DNA from: Antarctobacter heliothermus
GTDB lineage: Bacteria > Pseudomonadota > Alphaproteobacteria > Rhodobacterales > Rhodobacteraceae
Length of the DNA stretch: 64,000 nucleotides
Direction of reading: 5' to 3'
Assembly: GCF_900188425.1 (NCBI RefSeq)
Contig: NZ_FZON01000019.1
Location: 1-64,000, forward strand
The notes under the pieces are model-generated. The model was not told where the DNA came from, ran no database searches, and worked only from the letters and a program-made list of their open reading frames with translations. Position 1 is the first letter of the stretch, and each line of letters opens with the position of its first letter. Below are positions 54,552-63,833 of the stretch, one piece after another. The position numbers and the translations under genes were made by a program.

Positions 54552-57265
54552 TGCAGGACGTCCTCATAGCTTGGGACAACCCGCACGCCGTTGGTCACGT
54601 ATTCCTGCCCCACGGTGATCACGTTGATTTCGTCCGGCAGCCCGGTGATCCAGACACCTTCGCGGGTGTCGCGCAGGATTGAGATGTCCATCCACTGGAC
54701 GCTGTCATCCGCCGTCACGGTCCGCACCCCCAACTTGCCCTGATCGTTCAGGGTCAGCGTGGATTGCGCCAGCAGATGCGCCTTGGCGCCCTCTGCCTCG
54801 ATGGCGATTTCGGCGGTTTCGCCGTCGCGGATCGACAGATCGGCGTTGTCCACCGTCAGTTCGACCGCAAAGGTGCGGGTTGTCGGATCGGCGCTGCGTG
54901 AGACAAAGCTGACCTTGCCCTCGACCTTGCGTCCGTTGGTCAGGCGCGCGCCCGCCGGAGCACCCGTCTTGACGCGGGCCACGGTGGTTTCGGGGACATA
55001 GCCCACAAATTTCATCGGGTTGATCTGGATCACCGTGGCACAGGCCGACCCCGGCTGCATCAACGCGCCCAGTTCCGCCGTGTCGGTTTCCAGCAACCCG
55101 GCAAAGGGGGCGTGGATCTTCAGCCGCTCGATTTCCTTGCGCGCGGCGGCCACACCGGCCTCGGCGGACTGGATCGCGGCCAGTGCGCTTTCGCCGCCGG
55201 TCCGTGCCGACTGCACGCCTGCTTCGGCGCCTTCGAGTTGTGACTTGGCAGAGATCACCGCCGCCTTTGCGCCTTCGACCCCTGACAAGGCCGATGACAC
55301 GGCGGCCTTGGCCCCCTGAAGCTGGCTCTCGGCGGTCTGGATCCCGGCCAGTGCGTTCTGGATCTGGCTTTCGGCGGCCTGAACCCCGGCTTTGGCGGTT
55401 TCGATCTGGCTGCGCGCGGTTGTGACACCGGCCTCTGCGTTGCGGATCTGGGTTTGCGCCGACTGGATCTGCGCCTTGGCCGAGACGATCTGCCCGCGCG
55501 CTGTCTGCACACCGGCGGCGGCGTTGTTGATCTGGCTTTTGGCGGACTGGATGTCGGCCCTTGCGGTTTCAAGCTGGCTGATGGCGGTTTTCACCCCGGC
55601 CAGTGCGTTCTGGATCTGGCTTTCGGCGGCCTTGATTCCGGCTTTGGCCGTCTGCACCTGGCTGCGCGCGGCCTGAACACCGGCGCGGGCGTTGACGATC
55701 TGCGCCTCGGCGGTCTGGATGCCGGCCTTGGCGTTTTCGATCTGTGTCTTGGCCGATTGCACGCCGGCCTTGGCGTTGTTGATCTGGCTTTCGGCAGAAC
55801 GGACCGCCGCAATCGCGGTTTGCACCGCGCCGCGTGCCGCGTCGATCCCGGCGCGCGCGCCTTCGAGTTGCGATTTGGCGGCCTCGATGGCGGTGGCCGC
55901 TGTCTTGAGCCCTGCCAGTGCGGATTGTTCCTGCGCCTTGGCCGACTCAAAGGCGGCCTGCGACGCGGCCAGCCGGGTCTGCGCGGCAAAGCCGTCGCGG
56001 GCCAGTTCCTCAGACGCACGCAGGGTGATTTCGGCCTCGTTGATGCGGGCGCGGGCCTCCGTCAGGCGGGCCTGACTGGCGGGCACCTGCGCCTCTGCCT
56101 CGGCCAGCCGCGCCTCGGCGGCGGGTACCTGTGCCAGCGCTTCCTTGAGGCGGGCCTCGGAGGCCGGCAGTTGTGCCTTGGCCTCTGCCAGCCGCGCCTC
56201 TGCCTCGGGGACGCGGCTTTGCGCCTCGTCCAGGCGGGCAGCGGCCTCGGGGGCGCGGGCCTTGGCCTCTGCCAGCCGCGCTTGGGCCTCTGGCACGCGG
56301 GCCAGCGCCTCTTCCAGACGCGCTTCGGCCTCGGGCAGCTTGGCCTTGGCCTCTGCCAGCCGCGCCTCGGATTCGGGGACGCGTGCGCGGGCCTCTGCGA
56401 GCCGCGCTTCGGCGGCGGGCACTCCGGCCTCTGCCTCTGCCAGCCGCGCTTTGGCTTCGGGGACACGGGCCAGCGCCTCTTGCAGACGGGCCTCGGATTC
56501 GGGCAGCTTGGCTTCGGCCTCGGCGATGCGCGCCTCGGCTTCGGGGATACGCGCCAGCGCCTCTTCAAGCCGGGCCTGCGCCTCGGGCACCTTGGCCTTG
56601 GCCTCGGCCAGCCGGGCTTCGGATTCGGGGATGCGCGCCTTGGCTTCGATCAGGCGCGCCTCGGCGGCGGGAATACCGGCGCGCGCCTCTGCCAACTGCG
56701 CCTCGGCGGCGGGCACGGCGGCTTCGGCCTCCAAAATGCGGGCCTTGGCGGCGGGCACCTGCGCCTTGGCCTCGGCCAGCCGGGCGTTGGCCTCGGGCAG
56801 GCGTGCATTTGCCTCGGCCAACCGGGCCAGCGCCTCTTGCAGCGAGACATCGCGCGTTCCGGGGTCAATCTCGCACAGCAGTTGACCCGCCTCGACCATC
56901 GCGCCCTTGCGCAGCGGGTCCGACACGATCTTGCCGTTGGTTTCGGCGCGTACCTCCACTTGCCGGACGGCTTCTGTCTCGCCCCGCAGGATGACGGCGC
57001 TGTCGACCACCTGCGCGGTCGAGCGGCGCGCCATCACCCGCACAGCCCCCTTGGGAAGGGCGCTGTCCTCGGCACTCTCTGCCAACGGGGCCGGGTCCGG
57101 GCCGGGATCGCCGGACGCAGGGTCCGGATCCGTGACGCCCGGCTCACCCGCCAGTGCGGCCGGTGCAACTGCGCGGGCGAACCCGATCAGTCGATCCCGC
57201 TCCAGCACGACGCCGTAGAGCACCGCAGCAACGATGCAGGCAGTCAGGATCGACATGATGCGCAT
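54548..57265 (-). CDS. Giant periplasmic adaptor (membrane fusion protein) with 14-residue-repeat hairpin
   Basis: The 905-residue protein starts with one TM helix ('MRIMSILTACIVAAVLYGVV'), a Pro/Asp-rich linker and a first half-lipoyl strand ('VEVRAETNGKIVSDPLRKGA'). A huge alpha-hairpin follows at about 140-714. It ends with a lipoyl return ('IHAPFAGLLETDTAELGALM'), a beta-barrel and a membrane-proximal domain, as in RND adaptors. The rising arm has 18 tandem 14-mers such as 'VPEAEARLAEAKAQ' (156-407). The tip carries 'ELARDGFAAQTRLAASQAAF'. The falling arm has 17 full 14-mers such as 'AGVQAAESQIQNAL' (472-709). Adaptor hairpins are usually a few tens of residues per arm; here each is about 277. 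The ATG at 57265 follows GGGGGGGACG. It overlaps the pump gene. Confidence 0.9.
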   Translation of the reverse strand: MRIMSILTACIVAAVLYGVVLERDRLIGFARAVAPAALAGEPGVTDPDPASGDPGPDPAPLAESAEDSALPKGAVRVMARRSTAQVVDSAVILRGETEAVRQVEVRAETNGKIVSDPLRKGAMVEAGQLLCEIDPGTRDVSLQEALARLAEANARLPEANARLAEAKAQVPAAKARILEAEAAVPAAEAQLAEARAGIPAAEARLIEAKARIPESEARLAEAKAKVPEAQARLEEALARIPEAEARIAEAEAKLPESEARLQEALARVPEAKARLAEAEAGVPAAEARLAEARARVPESEARLAEAKAKLPEAEARLEEALARVPEAQARLAEAKARAPEAAARLDEAQSRVPEAEARLAEAKAQLPASEARLKEALAQVPAAEARLAEAEAQVPASQARLTEARARINEAEITLRASEELARDGFAAQTRLAASQAAFESAKAQEQSALAGLKTAATAIEAAKSQLEGARAGIDAARGAVQTAIAAVRSAESQINNAKAGVQSAKTQIENAKAGIQTAEAQIVNARAGVQAARSQVQTAKAGIKAAESQIQNALAGVKTAISQLETARADIQSAKSQINNAAAGVQTARGQIVSAKAQIQSAQTQIRNAEAGVTTARSQIETAKAGVQAAESQIQNALAGIQTAESQLQGAKAAVSSALSGVEGAKAAVISAKSQLEGAEAGVQSARTGGESALAAIQSAEAGVAAARKEIERLKIHAPFAGLLETDTAELGALMQPGSACATVIQINPMKFVGYVPETTVARVKTGAPAGARLTNGRKVEGKVSFVSRSADPTTRTFAVELTVDNADLSIRDGETAEIAIEAEGAKAHLLAQSTLTLNDQGKLGVRTVTADDSVQWMDISILRDTREGVWITGLPDEINVITVGQEYVTNGVRVVPSYEDVLQ
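55139..55852 (-). repeat. 42-bp tandem repeats coding the falling arm of the adaptor
   Basis: Seventeen 42-base units encode 14-mers of the form A-G/A-V/I-Q-x-A-x-x-Q-I-x-x-A-K. Gly or Ala sits at position 2 and Gln at positions 4 and 9. The units are diverged at the DNA level, so this is an old array kept by selection. Confidence 0.85.
56045..56800 (-). repeat. 42-bp tandem repeats coding the rising arm of the adaptor
   Basis: Eighteen 42-base units encode 14-mers of the form V/L/I-P-E/A-A/S-E-A-R-L-A-E-A-K-A-K. Every unit has a Pro at position 2, so a proline recurs each 14 residues for 252 residues. A related unit without the Pro precedes the array. Confidence 0.85.
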
Positions 57266-57623
57266 TTTTTCGTCCCCCCCGCACGGGGACAACCGGCCCC
57301 GGGCACGTCAAATTCGTTCTGTGCGGCGCTCTTGTGCCGCGTAGTCAACCGGTCACCTGAATAACGTGACCTGAACCGTTCGGTTTAGGTTTAGGGCGCT
57401 GTTTGGCTTGCTTCAAGCGCACCCTCGGCATTTGCAGGGGAAAACGGCGGTTTTTCGTCAATTGAATGTAGTTTTCAGCAACAATTGTGTCGGACGCACA
57501 GGATTACCCACCCGGACACGACTACACATGGCATGACGGGACCGTAGCGCAGGGGCGCCATCGCGACTTGGCACTGCGCGACGGTGCATGTAAGAGAGGG
57601 AAAACCGACCGGAGGGGGCCCGC
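57266..57623. other. Regulatory gap upstream of the adaptor-pump operon
   Basis: No gene is visible in these 358 bases between the leftward adaptor gene and the rightward YfgM-like gene. The left part has the operator-like repeats listed at 57351-57385. The right part is relatively AT-rich near 57450-57500 and may hold the promoter of the YfgM-like/BamB genes. Confidence 0.5.
57351..57385 (-). promoter_or_regulatory. Double palindrome, possible TetR-type operator
   Basis: Two inverted repeats sit side by side about 90-120 bases before the adaptor start. One is GGTCAC/GTGACC with a 9-base spacer (57351-57371), the other AACCG-TT-CGGTT (57374-57385). On the operon strand the first also reads as a direct repeat TTCAGGT. 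Palindromes of this size are typical of TetR-family regulators of efflux pumps. No regulator gene is adjacent. Confidence 0.45.
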
Positions 57624-58280
57624 GTGAGCGACGCTGACAGTTTCATCGACGAAGTGACCGAAGAGGTCAAACGCGACCGCTTGTTTGCGACGTTGCGCAA
57701 GTGGGGCTGGGTTGGCGTGGTGATCGTGCTTCTGATCGTCGGCGGCACCGCTTACCGCGAGTACCGCATTGCCTCAGAAGAGGCGCGCGCGCAGACTTTC
57801 GGAGACGGCATTCTGACCGCGCTTGAGGGTGAGGACGCGGCTGCCCGGATCGAAGCGCTGGCCAAGGTCGATGCGCCCACGTCCGGGGGGGCGGCGGTGC
57901 TTGCCCTGCTGACGGCCGCAGAAGAGGCCGGGGACGGCAACGATGCAGAGGCGGTTGCCCGCCTGCAAGCCGTGGCCGCCAACACAGAGATCCCGGCGAT
58001 TTATCGCCAGATCGCCAGCTACAAGGCCCTGACCCGTGGTGCAGGTGTCCTGTCCGTGGAAGAACGCCGCACCGGGCTGGAGGCACTGGCCGTTCCCGGT
58101 CAGCCACTACGCCTTTTGGCCGAGGAACAACTGGCCTTGATCGAGATCGAAACTGGCGCGCGGGAGGCGGCACTGACGCGCCTGCAAGCGCTGGCCGAGG
58201 ACAGCGAAGCAACGCAGGGCTTGCGCCGACGCGCCTCGCAACTGATTGTGGCACTGGGCGGGGACGCCCCGGCCAACTGA
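57624..58280 (+). CDS. YfgM-like membrane-anchored TPR-type protein
   Basis: The 218-residue protein has a short cytoplasmic N-terminus, one TM helix ('WGWVGVVIVLLIVGGTAYRE' near 27-46) and a periplasmic helical domain with TPR-like repeats ('YRQIASYKALTRGAGVL', 'LRLLAEEQLALIEIETGARE'). This is the YfgM/DUF2133-type family that accompanies BamB and Der. It may act as a periplasmic chaperone linked to the Sec translocon, as proposed for E. coli YfgM. Start GTG at 57624 with GGAGGGGG upstream. bamB follows 67 bases later. Confidence 0.85.
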   Translation: MSDADSFIDEVTEEVKRDRLFATLRKWGWVGVVIVLLIVGGTAYREYRIASEEARAQTFGDGILTALEGEDAAARIEALAKVDAPTSGGAAVLALLTAAEEAGDGNDAEAVARLQAVAANTEIPAIYRQIASYKALTRGAGVLSVEERRTGLEALAVPGQPLRLLAEEQLALIEIETGAREAALTRLQALAEDSEATQGLRRRASQLIVALGGDAPAN

Positions 58281-58347
58281 GCCCGCGACCGTGCGGAGCT
58301 GTTGACCGGGGGGACGGACCCCGGCAGGTGACGAAAGGGGCATTTTA

Positions 58348-59685
58348 ATGCTGCGCAAGACCTCTCTGCTGTTCCCGCTGGCCGCGCTGGTGCTGGCTGG
58401 CTGCGCCGATCGCGAACCGATCCTTCCGGGTGACCGGCTGAACGTCCGCGATGTTCTCAGCGGTGACTACGCCGAAGAGGGCACACCGGCCGAGGCCGCA
58501 GGTCCGCAGGCACGCGGCTTTTCTGCCCCCGCCACGGTGACAAATGCCGACTGGGCGCAAAGTCCGGTGTCGCCGCATGTGCGGGTCACCAACGCGACGC
58601 TTGGGGCGGCGCTCTCGCCGCTGTTCTCCGTGCCGATCGGCGCGGGCGACGGGCGCAAGACCCGGCTTAACGCCGATCCCATCGTGGCTGGTGGGCGTAT
58701 CTATACCATGGACGCGAACCATCAGGTGCGCGCGACCTCGACCGCCGGTCAGGCGCTGTGGAGCAAGGTGCTGATCCCGCAGCGTGACAAGGCCCCCGAA
58801 GGGCAGGGCGGCGGACTGGCCTATGGCGACGGCAAGCTGTTTGTTTCTTCCGGTTTTGGAATGTTGACTGCGCTGGACCCGGCAAGCGGCCAGATGTTGT
58901 GGGAACAGGATCTGAACAACACCGCCACGGGCGCGCCAAGCTATCGTGACGGTCTGGTCTATGTGATTTCCGGGGACAGCACGGCCTGGGCGATCGAGGC
59001 GGGGGATGGCCGGGTGCGCTGGCAATTCGACAGCGGCGACAACTTCAACAACATCGCCGGGGCTCCGGCGCCTGCGGTCAACGACAAATATGTGGTCTTT
59101 GCCTTCGGCACTGGCGCGGTCTCTGGTGCCTTCCGTCAGGGCGGACTGCGGGTCTGGAATGCCGAGCTGCTGGGCCGTCGTAACGGGTTCACCATTGCGG
59201 GCATCAACGATGTGACCGGCGATCCGGTGATTTCGGGGGATCGTGTCTATGCGGCCAACCACGCAGGTCGCTCTGTCGCGTTGTCGATCTACAACGGCGA
59301 ACGTCTGTGGACTGCGAAACACGGCGCGCTGGGTCCGATGTGGCCGGCTGGCGATTCGGTGTTCTTTGTGACCGATCTGAATGAACTGGTGCGGCTGCAC
59401 AGTGACACCGGGCAGGAAATCTGGAAACGCGATCTGCCGGGCTATGAACCCAAACGCAATCCGAACCGCCGTCGCGACGGGTCCTTTGCCAACCACGGAC
59501 CTGTTTTGGCCGGCGGGCGGTTGATCGTGGCCAGTACGGACGGAAAGATTCGTGCCTTTAATCCGGTTGATGGCGCTCTGCTGCAGGAAGTTGCCATTCC
59601 CGGCGGTGCCACGACACGCCCCGTTGTGGCCGGAGGCACCTTGTATGTTGTCTCTCGCAAGGGTGTGTTGCACGCCTTTCGCTGA
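58348..59685 (+). CDS. bamB: BamB-like PQQ-propeller lipoprotein
   Basis: The 445-residue protein has a lipoprotein signal ending in the lipobox 'LVLAGCADRE'. An eight-bladed beta-propeller with PQQ-like repeats follows ('RVRWQFDSGDNFNNIAGAPA', 'LNELVRLHSDTGQEIWKRDL', 'DGALLQEVAIPGGATTRPVV'). It fits BamB, an outer-membrane lipoprotein subunit of the BAM complex that inserts beta-barrel proteins. Its place between the YfgM-like gene and der is the usual one in proteobacteria, which supports the assignment. The N-terminal 75 residues before the propeller are a linker. Confidence 0.9.
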   Translation: MLRKTSLLFPLAALVLAGCADREPILPGDRLNVRDVLSGDYAEEGTPAEAAGPQARGFSAPATVTNADWAQSPVSPHVRVTNATLGAALSPLFSVPIGAGDGRKTRLNADPIVAGGRIYTMDANHQVRATSTAGQALWSKVLIPQRDKAPEGQGGGLAYGDGKLFVSSGFGMLTALDPASGQMLWEQDLNNTATGAPSYRDGLVYVISGDSTAWAIEAGDGRVRWQFDSGDNFNNIAGAPAPAVNDKYVVFAFGTGAVSGAFRQGGLRVWNAELLGRRNGFTIAGINDVTGDPVISGDRVYAANHAGRSVALSIYNGERLWTAKHGALGPMWPAGDSVFFVTDLNELVRLHSDTGQEIWKRDLPGYEPKRNPNRRRDGSFANHGPVLAGGRLIVASTDGKIRAFNPVDGALLQEVAIPGGATTRPVVAGGTLYVVSRKGVLHAFR

Positions 59686-59917
59686 CCTGTGATCCGCAAG
59701 TGATCTGATTGTGCGCGCCTGCGGCGCGCGCTTGATGTCTCGACCGGCGATCTTGCGGCCTTGGTCTCGGGCCGGGGCGTTGCCCTGACTGAGCAAATGC
59801 GTGCTGCGCGGTGTATTTCAGACTGGGGACATGCCGGACGCGCAGAGCCGCAATGGCGCCTCTTTCACTGGGCTGGAAAATGCGTTAAGCCGCGCTCTTG
59901 ATCTTCGGAGCCGCTCC

Positions 59918-61390
59918 ATGTCCTTCTCTCTAGCCATCGTCGGCCGCCCCAATGTGGGCAAGTCGACCCTGTTCAACCGCCTTGTGGGGCGGCGTCTTGC
60001 ACTGGTCGATGACCAGCCGGGTGTGACCCGCGACCTGCGCGAAGGTGAGGCGCGGCTGGTGGATCTGCGGTTCACCGTGATCGACACCGCCGGTCTGGAG
60101 AACGAGACCGACGATTCGCTGCCCGCGCGGATGCGGCGACTGACCGAGCGTGCGGTGGACGCGGCGGATGTCTGCCTGTTCATGATCGACGCACGCGCCG
60201 GTATTCTGCCCGATGATCAGGTCTTTGCCGAGATTCTGCGCAAGCGGGCAAAGCATGTGATCCTGGCTGCCAACAAGGGCGAAGGATCGGCGGCGGATGC
60301 GGGCGTGATCGAGGCTTATTCATTGGGTCTGGGGGAGCCTGTCCGGCTGTCGGCCGAACACGGCGAGGGAATGCATGACCTGTACTCCATGCTGGTGCCT
60401 CTGGCGGATGCCTATGAGGAACGCGCCCAGGAGGAAGCCCCCGAGGTCGAGGTCACGCTGAGCGAAGAAGAGGCAGAAGCCGGCGAGACCGAACTGCGCA
60501 AGCCAACCGCCGACAAACCGTTGCAGATTGCCGTCGTGGGTCGCCCCAATGCGGGTAAGTCGACGCTGGTCAACGCGCTCCTCGGCGAGGATCGTCTGCT
60601 GACCGGGCCAGAGGCCGGGATCACCCGAGACGCGATTTCCGTCCAGATGGAGTGGAGCGGCGTGCCTGTGCGGATCTTTGACACCGCCGGAATGCGGCGT
60701 CGCGCGAAGGTTCAGGAAAAGCTGGAGAAGCTGTCGGTCTCTGACGGTATCCGCGCGGTGAAATTCGCCGAGGTTGTGGTGGTTCTGCTGGACGCGGCGA
60801 TCCCGTTCGAGACCCAGGACCTCAAGATCGCCGATCTGGCCGAGCGTGAGGGGCGCGCGGTGGTGGTCGCGGTCAACAAGTGGGACATCGAGGACGAGAA
60901 GCAGGACAAGCTGCGCTGGCTGCGCGAGCAGTTTGAACATGTGCTGCCGCAGCTGCGTGGCGCGCCTTTGGTGACGGTTTCGGCCCGGACGGGCAAGGGG
61001 CTGGACAAGTTGCAGGCGGCGGTGATGAAGGCCTATGAGGTCTGGAACCGGCGTGTGCCGACAGCGCAACTGAACCGCTGGCTGGAGGGCATGGTGCAGA
61101 GGCATCCGCCCCCCGCGCCGCAGGGCCGCCGGATCAAGCTGCGTTACATGACGCAGGTCAAAACCCGGCCGCCGGGGTTTGTCGTGATGTGTTCGCATCC
61201 AGACAAGCTGCCCGAAAGCTATTCGCGGTATCTTGTGAACGCGCTACGCGAGGATTTCGACATGCCCGGCACGCCGATCCGGCTGACCATGCGCGGGCAG
61301 GGGGACAAGAACCCCTACAAGGGTCGCAAGAAACGGAATGCGGGTGCGTTGAAGAAACACCTCGGCAAGTTGCAGGCGAAGAAGGACTGA
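59918..61390 (+). CDS. der: Ribosome biogenesis GTPase Der (EngA)
   Basis: The 490-residue GTPase has two G domains, '[14 protein letters not shown]' near 8 and '[14 protein letters not shown]' near 208, each with a DTAG box and an NKxD/G-type motif ('NKWDIEDEK' in the second; 'AANKGEG' replaces NKxD in the first). A C-terminal KH-like domain completes it ('[20 protein letters not shown]'). An acidic linker separates the G domains. Der assists 50S subunit assembly. The ATG at 59918 has GGAG upstream; longer frames upstream are non-conserved. bamB lies 232 bases upstream. Confidence 0.96.
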   Translation: MSFSLAIVGRPNVGKSTLFNRLVGRRLALVDDQPGVTRDLREGEARLVDLRFTVIDTAGLENETDDSLPARMRRLTERAVDAADVCLFMIDARAGILPDDQVFAEILRKRAKHVILAANKGEGSAADAGVIEAYSLGLGEPVRLSAEHGEGMHDLYSMLVPLADAYEERAQEEAPEVEVTLSEEEAEAGETELRKPTADKPLQIAVVGRPNAGKSTLVNALLGEDRLLTGPEAGITRDAISVQMEWSGVPVRIFDTAGMRRRAKVQEKLEKLSVSDGIRAVKFAEVVVVLLDAAIPFETQDLKIADLAEREGRAVVVAVNKWDIEDEKQDKLRWLREQFEHVLPQLRGAPLVTVSARTGKGLDKLQAAVMKAYEVWNRRVPTAQLNRWLEGMVQRHPPPAPQGRRIKLRYMTQVKTRPPGFVVMCSHPDKLPESYSRYLVNALREDFDMPGTPIRLTMRGQGDKNPYKGRKKRNAGALKKHLGKLQAKKD

Positions 61391-61556
61391 CCGGACTGGG
61401 CGTGTTGTGACCAAGGGGCCGGGGGTGTCGGACGGGACTCGTCACGGCCCTGCGGACCGCAACATCGCCCGCCCGCCGACCCTGCCGCGTAACGCCCCTG
61501 GAGACGTGCCTGTGGAGACCTGCCTGTCGGCGCGTTGGACGCTTCCTGATTCACCA

Positions 61557-61820
61557 ATGAACAGGCTTGCGGACTTCGGGGCGGCAGTCGCCCGGGGCAG
61601 GCGGTGGCCGGTATCGGGCGTGGCCAGTAGACCATATTCGGAGCTGTTCGCCGCCCGGTATCCTGGCGCACCCTTGGGTCCGGTCCTTTGGTCCGGGGCA
61701 GGGTGTCACGCGCGTGTGGTTCCCCTGAAAGACCTGCGCGCCGATTTGGTCGCGCGGTCCATGGGCGGTCAGGTTCATTTTGCCTGTCCGCACGGCGCCC
61801 AATTAGAGTGCGTCCCTTGA
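61557..61820 (+). CDS. Possible small protein of unknown function
   Basis: This open frame of 87 residues has codon use like its neighbours (strong G/C at third positions) and two Cys-His pairs, 'GCHARVVPL' and 'CPHGAQLECVP'. It lacks a clear ribosome binding site and the frame is open upstream to 61407. It lies convergent with the TspO-like gene, 22 bases apart. It may be real or a chance frame. Confidence 0.35.
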   Translation: MNRLADFGAAVARGRRWPVSGVASRPYSELFAARYPGAPLGPVLWSGAGCHARVVPLKDLRADLVARSMGGQVHFACPHGAQLECVP

Positions 61821-61842
61821 CCGGGGCGTTGTCGGTGCGGTG

Positions 61843-62544
61843 TTACTCTGTATCGGTGGCGCGGACGCCTAGGATAGCGATCATGCCCACCAGGGCCAGC
61901 AAGGTGACAGCGGCGTTGAAGGGTTGCCAATTGGCCACGACCACACCCACCAGCGCCCAAATCACAGTGATGCCGTATTCCGGGGCGCGGTGCAGGCGGT
62001 ACTGCACTGTCACCGAAAGCGCCATGCAGAGGGCAAGCGACAGCAGCGCCGCCGGGGTGGGAGGCATCCAGCCGTAGCCGCCAATCAGCACACCAAGCGC
62101 CACGCAGGCCGCAGCCGAAAGCCAGCCGGCGTAGACCGCCACCGGCCCCTGTTGCAGCCAGCGATCGGTGTCTCCGACACGGCCAAGGGCCACCAGCGCG
62201 CTGGCCAGCATGATCCAGATCAGCACCGTGGCCAAAACCGGGGAAAGCTGTGCCACGGGCAGCCAGATTGTCCCGACAGCGAGGCTGACGAAAAGCGGTT
62301 GGCGCATCGGCATCCAATCGATGTCGTCGCCGCGTCGGAGCAGACCAAAGCCTGTGCCGACAATCAGCCAGACATAGATCAGCCCCCAGATCGCAAAGGC
62401 ATAGCCCGCTGGTTGCACTGGAGGGTCTTCGAGCGGCACGGGAAACTGCGAGGCCTCAAACCCGTTGAATCCCGGCGCGAGCCAGGGTGAGGCCGCAAAG
62501 CTGACTGCCGCAAGCAGACAGAGGAGGGCCCAGAGGCGGCTCAT
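61843..62544 (-). CDS. TspO/MBR-like (tryptophan-rich) membrane protein
   Basis: The 233-residue protein has about seven hydrophobic helices and the TspO-type segment '[20 protein letters not shown]'. Other tryptophans lie in '[19 protein letters not shown]' and '[20 protein letters not shown]'. It is longer than classical TspO (about 160) and belongs to the related group often called tryptophan-rich sensory proteins. It may bind porphyrins or lipids in the membrane. Its start overlaps the serS stop by 4 bases (ATGA). Confidence 0.78.
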   Translation of the reverse strand: MSRLWALLCLLAAVSFAASPWLAPGFNGFEASQFPVPLEDPPVQPAGYAFAIWGLIYVWLIVGTGFGLLRRGDDIDWMPMRQPLFVSLAVGTIWLPVAQLSPVLATVLIWIMLASALVALGRVGDTDRWLQQGPVAVYAGWLSAAACVALGVLIGGYGWMPPTPAALLSLALCMALSVTVQYRLHRAPEYGITVIWALVGVVVANWQPFNAAVTLLALVGMIAILGVRATDTE

Positions 62545-63833
62545 GCCAGGGTGCCCTCGGCGGTCAGGCGGGTGTGGCCGCGCAGGTAGGGATGCAGGGC
62601 CTCTGGAAGGTCGACCGACCCATCCGCCTGTTGGCCGTTTTCCAGCACGGCGATCAGGCAACGTCCCACAGCCAGACCGGATCCGTTCAGGGTATGTACA
62701 AATTCCGGCTTGCCGCCTTCGCCCGGTTTGAAGCGGGCATTCATGCGCCGGGCCTGAAAGTCACCGCAGACCGAGACAGAGCTGATCTCACGATAGGTGT
62801 TCTGACCGGGCAGCCAGACCTCGATGTCATGGGTGCGTTGCGCGCCGAAACCCATGTCGCCGGAACACAGCGCCACGGTGCGATAAGGCAGGCCCAGCCG
62901 TTCAAGGATACCCTGCGCGCAGCCGGTCATGCGGTCATGTTCCGCAAGGCTGTCTTGGGGTTTGGTGATCGAGACCATTTCGACCTTTTCGAACTGGTGC
63001 TGGCGCAGCATCCCGGCGGTGTCGCGGCCTGCGCTGCCTGCCTCGGACCTGAAGCATTGCGAATGGGCAACGTAGCGGCGGGGCAGGGTGCCCTCATCGA
63101 CGACCAGACCATTGACGATATTGGTCAGTGTCACCTCGGAGGTGGGGATCAGCCACCAGCCATTGGTGGTCTCATAGCTGTCCTCGCCAAATTTCGGCAG
63201 TTGGCCGGTGCCATACATCATCTCCGGGCGGACAAGGACCGGGGTCCATGTCTCTGTCAGGCCGTTGTCCTCGACATGGGTGTCGAGCATGAACTGCGCC
63301 AGCGCCCGGTGGATGCGGGCCACGGCCCCCGAGAGAACGACAAAGCGTGCGCCGGACAGTTTGGCGGCGGTTTCAAAGTCCATGCCCGGTTTCACGCCGT
63401 CGAGGTCGTAGTGTTCCCTGGGCGCGAAATCAAAGTCGCGCGGCGTCCCCCAGCGGTGGATTTCGACATTGTCGTCCTCATCCGCGCCGTCCGGCACATC
63501 CGGGTGCGGCAGGTTGGGGATTCCCATGAGAAGGTCGGTCAGCTGGCTGTCCAGCGTCTTGGCCTTGTCCTGCATTTCGGCCACTTCGGCCTTTTTCTGA
63601 CCGACGAGGGCGCGCAGGCGTTCAAATTCCGCCTCATCGCCGCTGGCCTTGGCGCGGCCTACGTCCTTGGAGGCGCGGTTCTGGTCTGCCTGCGCCTCTT
63701 CGGCGGCGGTGATCGCGGCCCGGCGGGCGGCGTCGAGGTCCAGCACGGATGACGACATCGGTTCCAGCCCACGGCGCGAGAGGGCCGCATCCCATGCGGC
63801 GGGATTTTCGCGAATGGCGCGGATGTCGTGCAT
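62541..63833 (-). CDS. serS: Seryl-tRNA synthetase
   Basis: The 430-residue class II synthetase charges tRNA-Ser. It has the N-terminal coiled-coil arm (about 30-100, '[20 protein letters not shown]'), motif 2 in '[20 protein letters not shown]' and motif 3 in '[20 protein letters not shown]'. Length is normal. ATG at 63833 with GGAGTGA upstream is preferred; a GTG just before it is also in frame. It is followed by the TspO-like gene with a 4-base overlap. Confidence 0.97.
   Translation of the reverse strand: MHDIRAIRENPAAWDAALSRRGLEPMSSSVLDLDAARRAAITAAEEAQADQNRASKDVGRAKASGDEAEFERLRALVGQKKAEVAEMQDKAKTLDSQLTDLLMGIPNLPHPDVPDGADEDDNVEIHRWGTPRDFDFAPREHYDLDGVKPGMDFETAAKLSGARFVVLSGAVARIHRALAQFMLDTHVEDNGLTETWTPVLVRPEMMYGTGQLPKFGEDSYETTNGWWLIPTSEVTLTNIVNGLVVDEGTLPRRYVAHSQCFRSEAGSAGRDTAGMLRQHQFEKVEMVSITKPQDSLAEHDRMTGCAQGILERLGLPYRTVALCSGDMGFGAQRTHDIEVWLPGQNTYREISSVSVCGDFQARRMNARFKPGEGGKPEFVHTLNGSGLAVGRCLIAVLENGQQADGSVDLPEALHPYLRGHTRLTAEGTLA

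Noticed and set aside
55139-56800. CRISPR-like regular repeats
   Set aside because: The 42-bp units are contiguous, in frame, diverged and code for coiled coil. There are no unique spacers and no cas genes.
55454-57364. A 636-codon open frame on the plus strand, antisense to the giant adaptor, rich in Gly-Leu-Gly repeats
   Set aside because: It is the mirror of the 42-bp repeats. The minus-strand product has signal, lipoyl, barrel and hairpin domains and a ribosome binding site, while the antisense product resembles nothing and has no start signal.
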